Notes under the pieces: model-generated | Databases searched by the model: none | The model's input: the letters and a program-made list of their open reading frames with translations, nothing else | What the model was told of the DNA's origin: nothing | Assembly (NCBI GenBank): GCA_037439945.1 | Contig: JBBIVA010000055.1 | Span: forward strand, 1 to 22,798 | Origin: CALEUX01 sp037439945 | GTDB taxonomy: Bacteria > Bacteroidota > Bacteroidia > Bacteroidales > Marinilabiliaceae | DNA: 22,798 bases | Reading direction: 5' to 3' | Shown here: positions 22,753 through 22,798 of the stretch, in pieces | How positions within the stretch are numbered: position 1 is the first letter of the stretch | How the letters are laid out: every line of letters starts with the position of its first letter | Position numbers and translations under genes: made by a program

Positions 22753-22798
22753 CCCGGATTAGTCATTAGAAAGGCAATGAACTAATGACTTAGCCGGG
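22753..22798. repeat. 46-bp hairpin repeat, copy 2 (inverted)
   Basis: Exact reverse complement of 18140-18185 over all 46 bp. It runs to the last base of the window, so the true length of the shared sequence is unknown on that side. The inner flanks of the two copies differ (ATAAATA against TTTAAAA), so the repeat boundary on that side is the CCGGG. Confidence 0.9.

Noticed and set aside
18140..22798. The 46-bp inverted copies as ends of a composite transposon carrying gcvH-glgB-kdsB
   Set aside because: Each copy is itself a palindrome, the enclosed genes are housekeeping, all genes keep the window-wide orientation and the only transposase is dead.

Overview
The window looks like chromosomal core DNA from a member of the Bacteroidota, probably the class Bacteroidia. 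The signs are AT-rich intergenic DNA, TAnnTTTG-type -7 promoter boxes, no Shine-Dalgarno dependence, the type IX secretion factors PorX and PorW, a DUF4837 lipoprotein and a eukaryote-like glycogen branching enzyme. The exact genus cannot be told from the sequence. Every convincing protein gene lies on the minus strand; the only convincing plus-strand gene is an initiator tRNA.

Read in the direction of transcription (right to left), the window starts with kdsB (CMP-Kdo synthesis for LPS), glgB (glycogen branching) and gcvH (glycine cleavage H protein), closed by a clear terminator. A 1.4 kb gene-poor gap follows, holding a decayed IS982-family transposase and palindromic repeats. Next come porW and porX, two type IX secretion/gliding factors 9 bp apart, then tsaE (t6A tRNA modification) and an alanine dehydrogenase/PntA-family enzyme. 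That enzyme converges on tRNA-fMet and shares a symmetrical terminator with it.

Left of the tRNA is a 670-bp gap with a 133-bp palindromic element. A long envelope cluster follows: an M23 peptidase, dxr (isoprenoid precursors), rseP (site-2 protease), tatA (Tat export), a LysM lytic transglycosylase, the DUF4837 lipoprotein and an unrecognised 123-aa protein whose start overlaps the previous stop. A 354-bp palindrome-rich gap separates this from an M17 leucyl aminopeptidase and pdxA (vitamin B6 synthesis). Dxr and the B6 pathway both draw on deoxyxylulose 5-phosphate.

The genes are mostly housekeeping and I see no complete new multi-gene system. The least explained material is in the repeats. 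An approximately 87-bp leader repeat ends exactly at the start codons of both dxr and the DUF4837 gene, with a third, diverged copy at the right edge. Two identical 46-bp hairpins lie in inverted orientation 4.6 kb apart. Two protein oddities also stand out: PorW carries a tandemly duplicated C-terminal module, and the alanine dehydrogenase homologue lacks the classical catalytic His and Asp.
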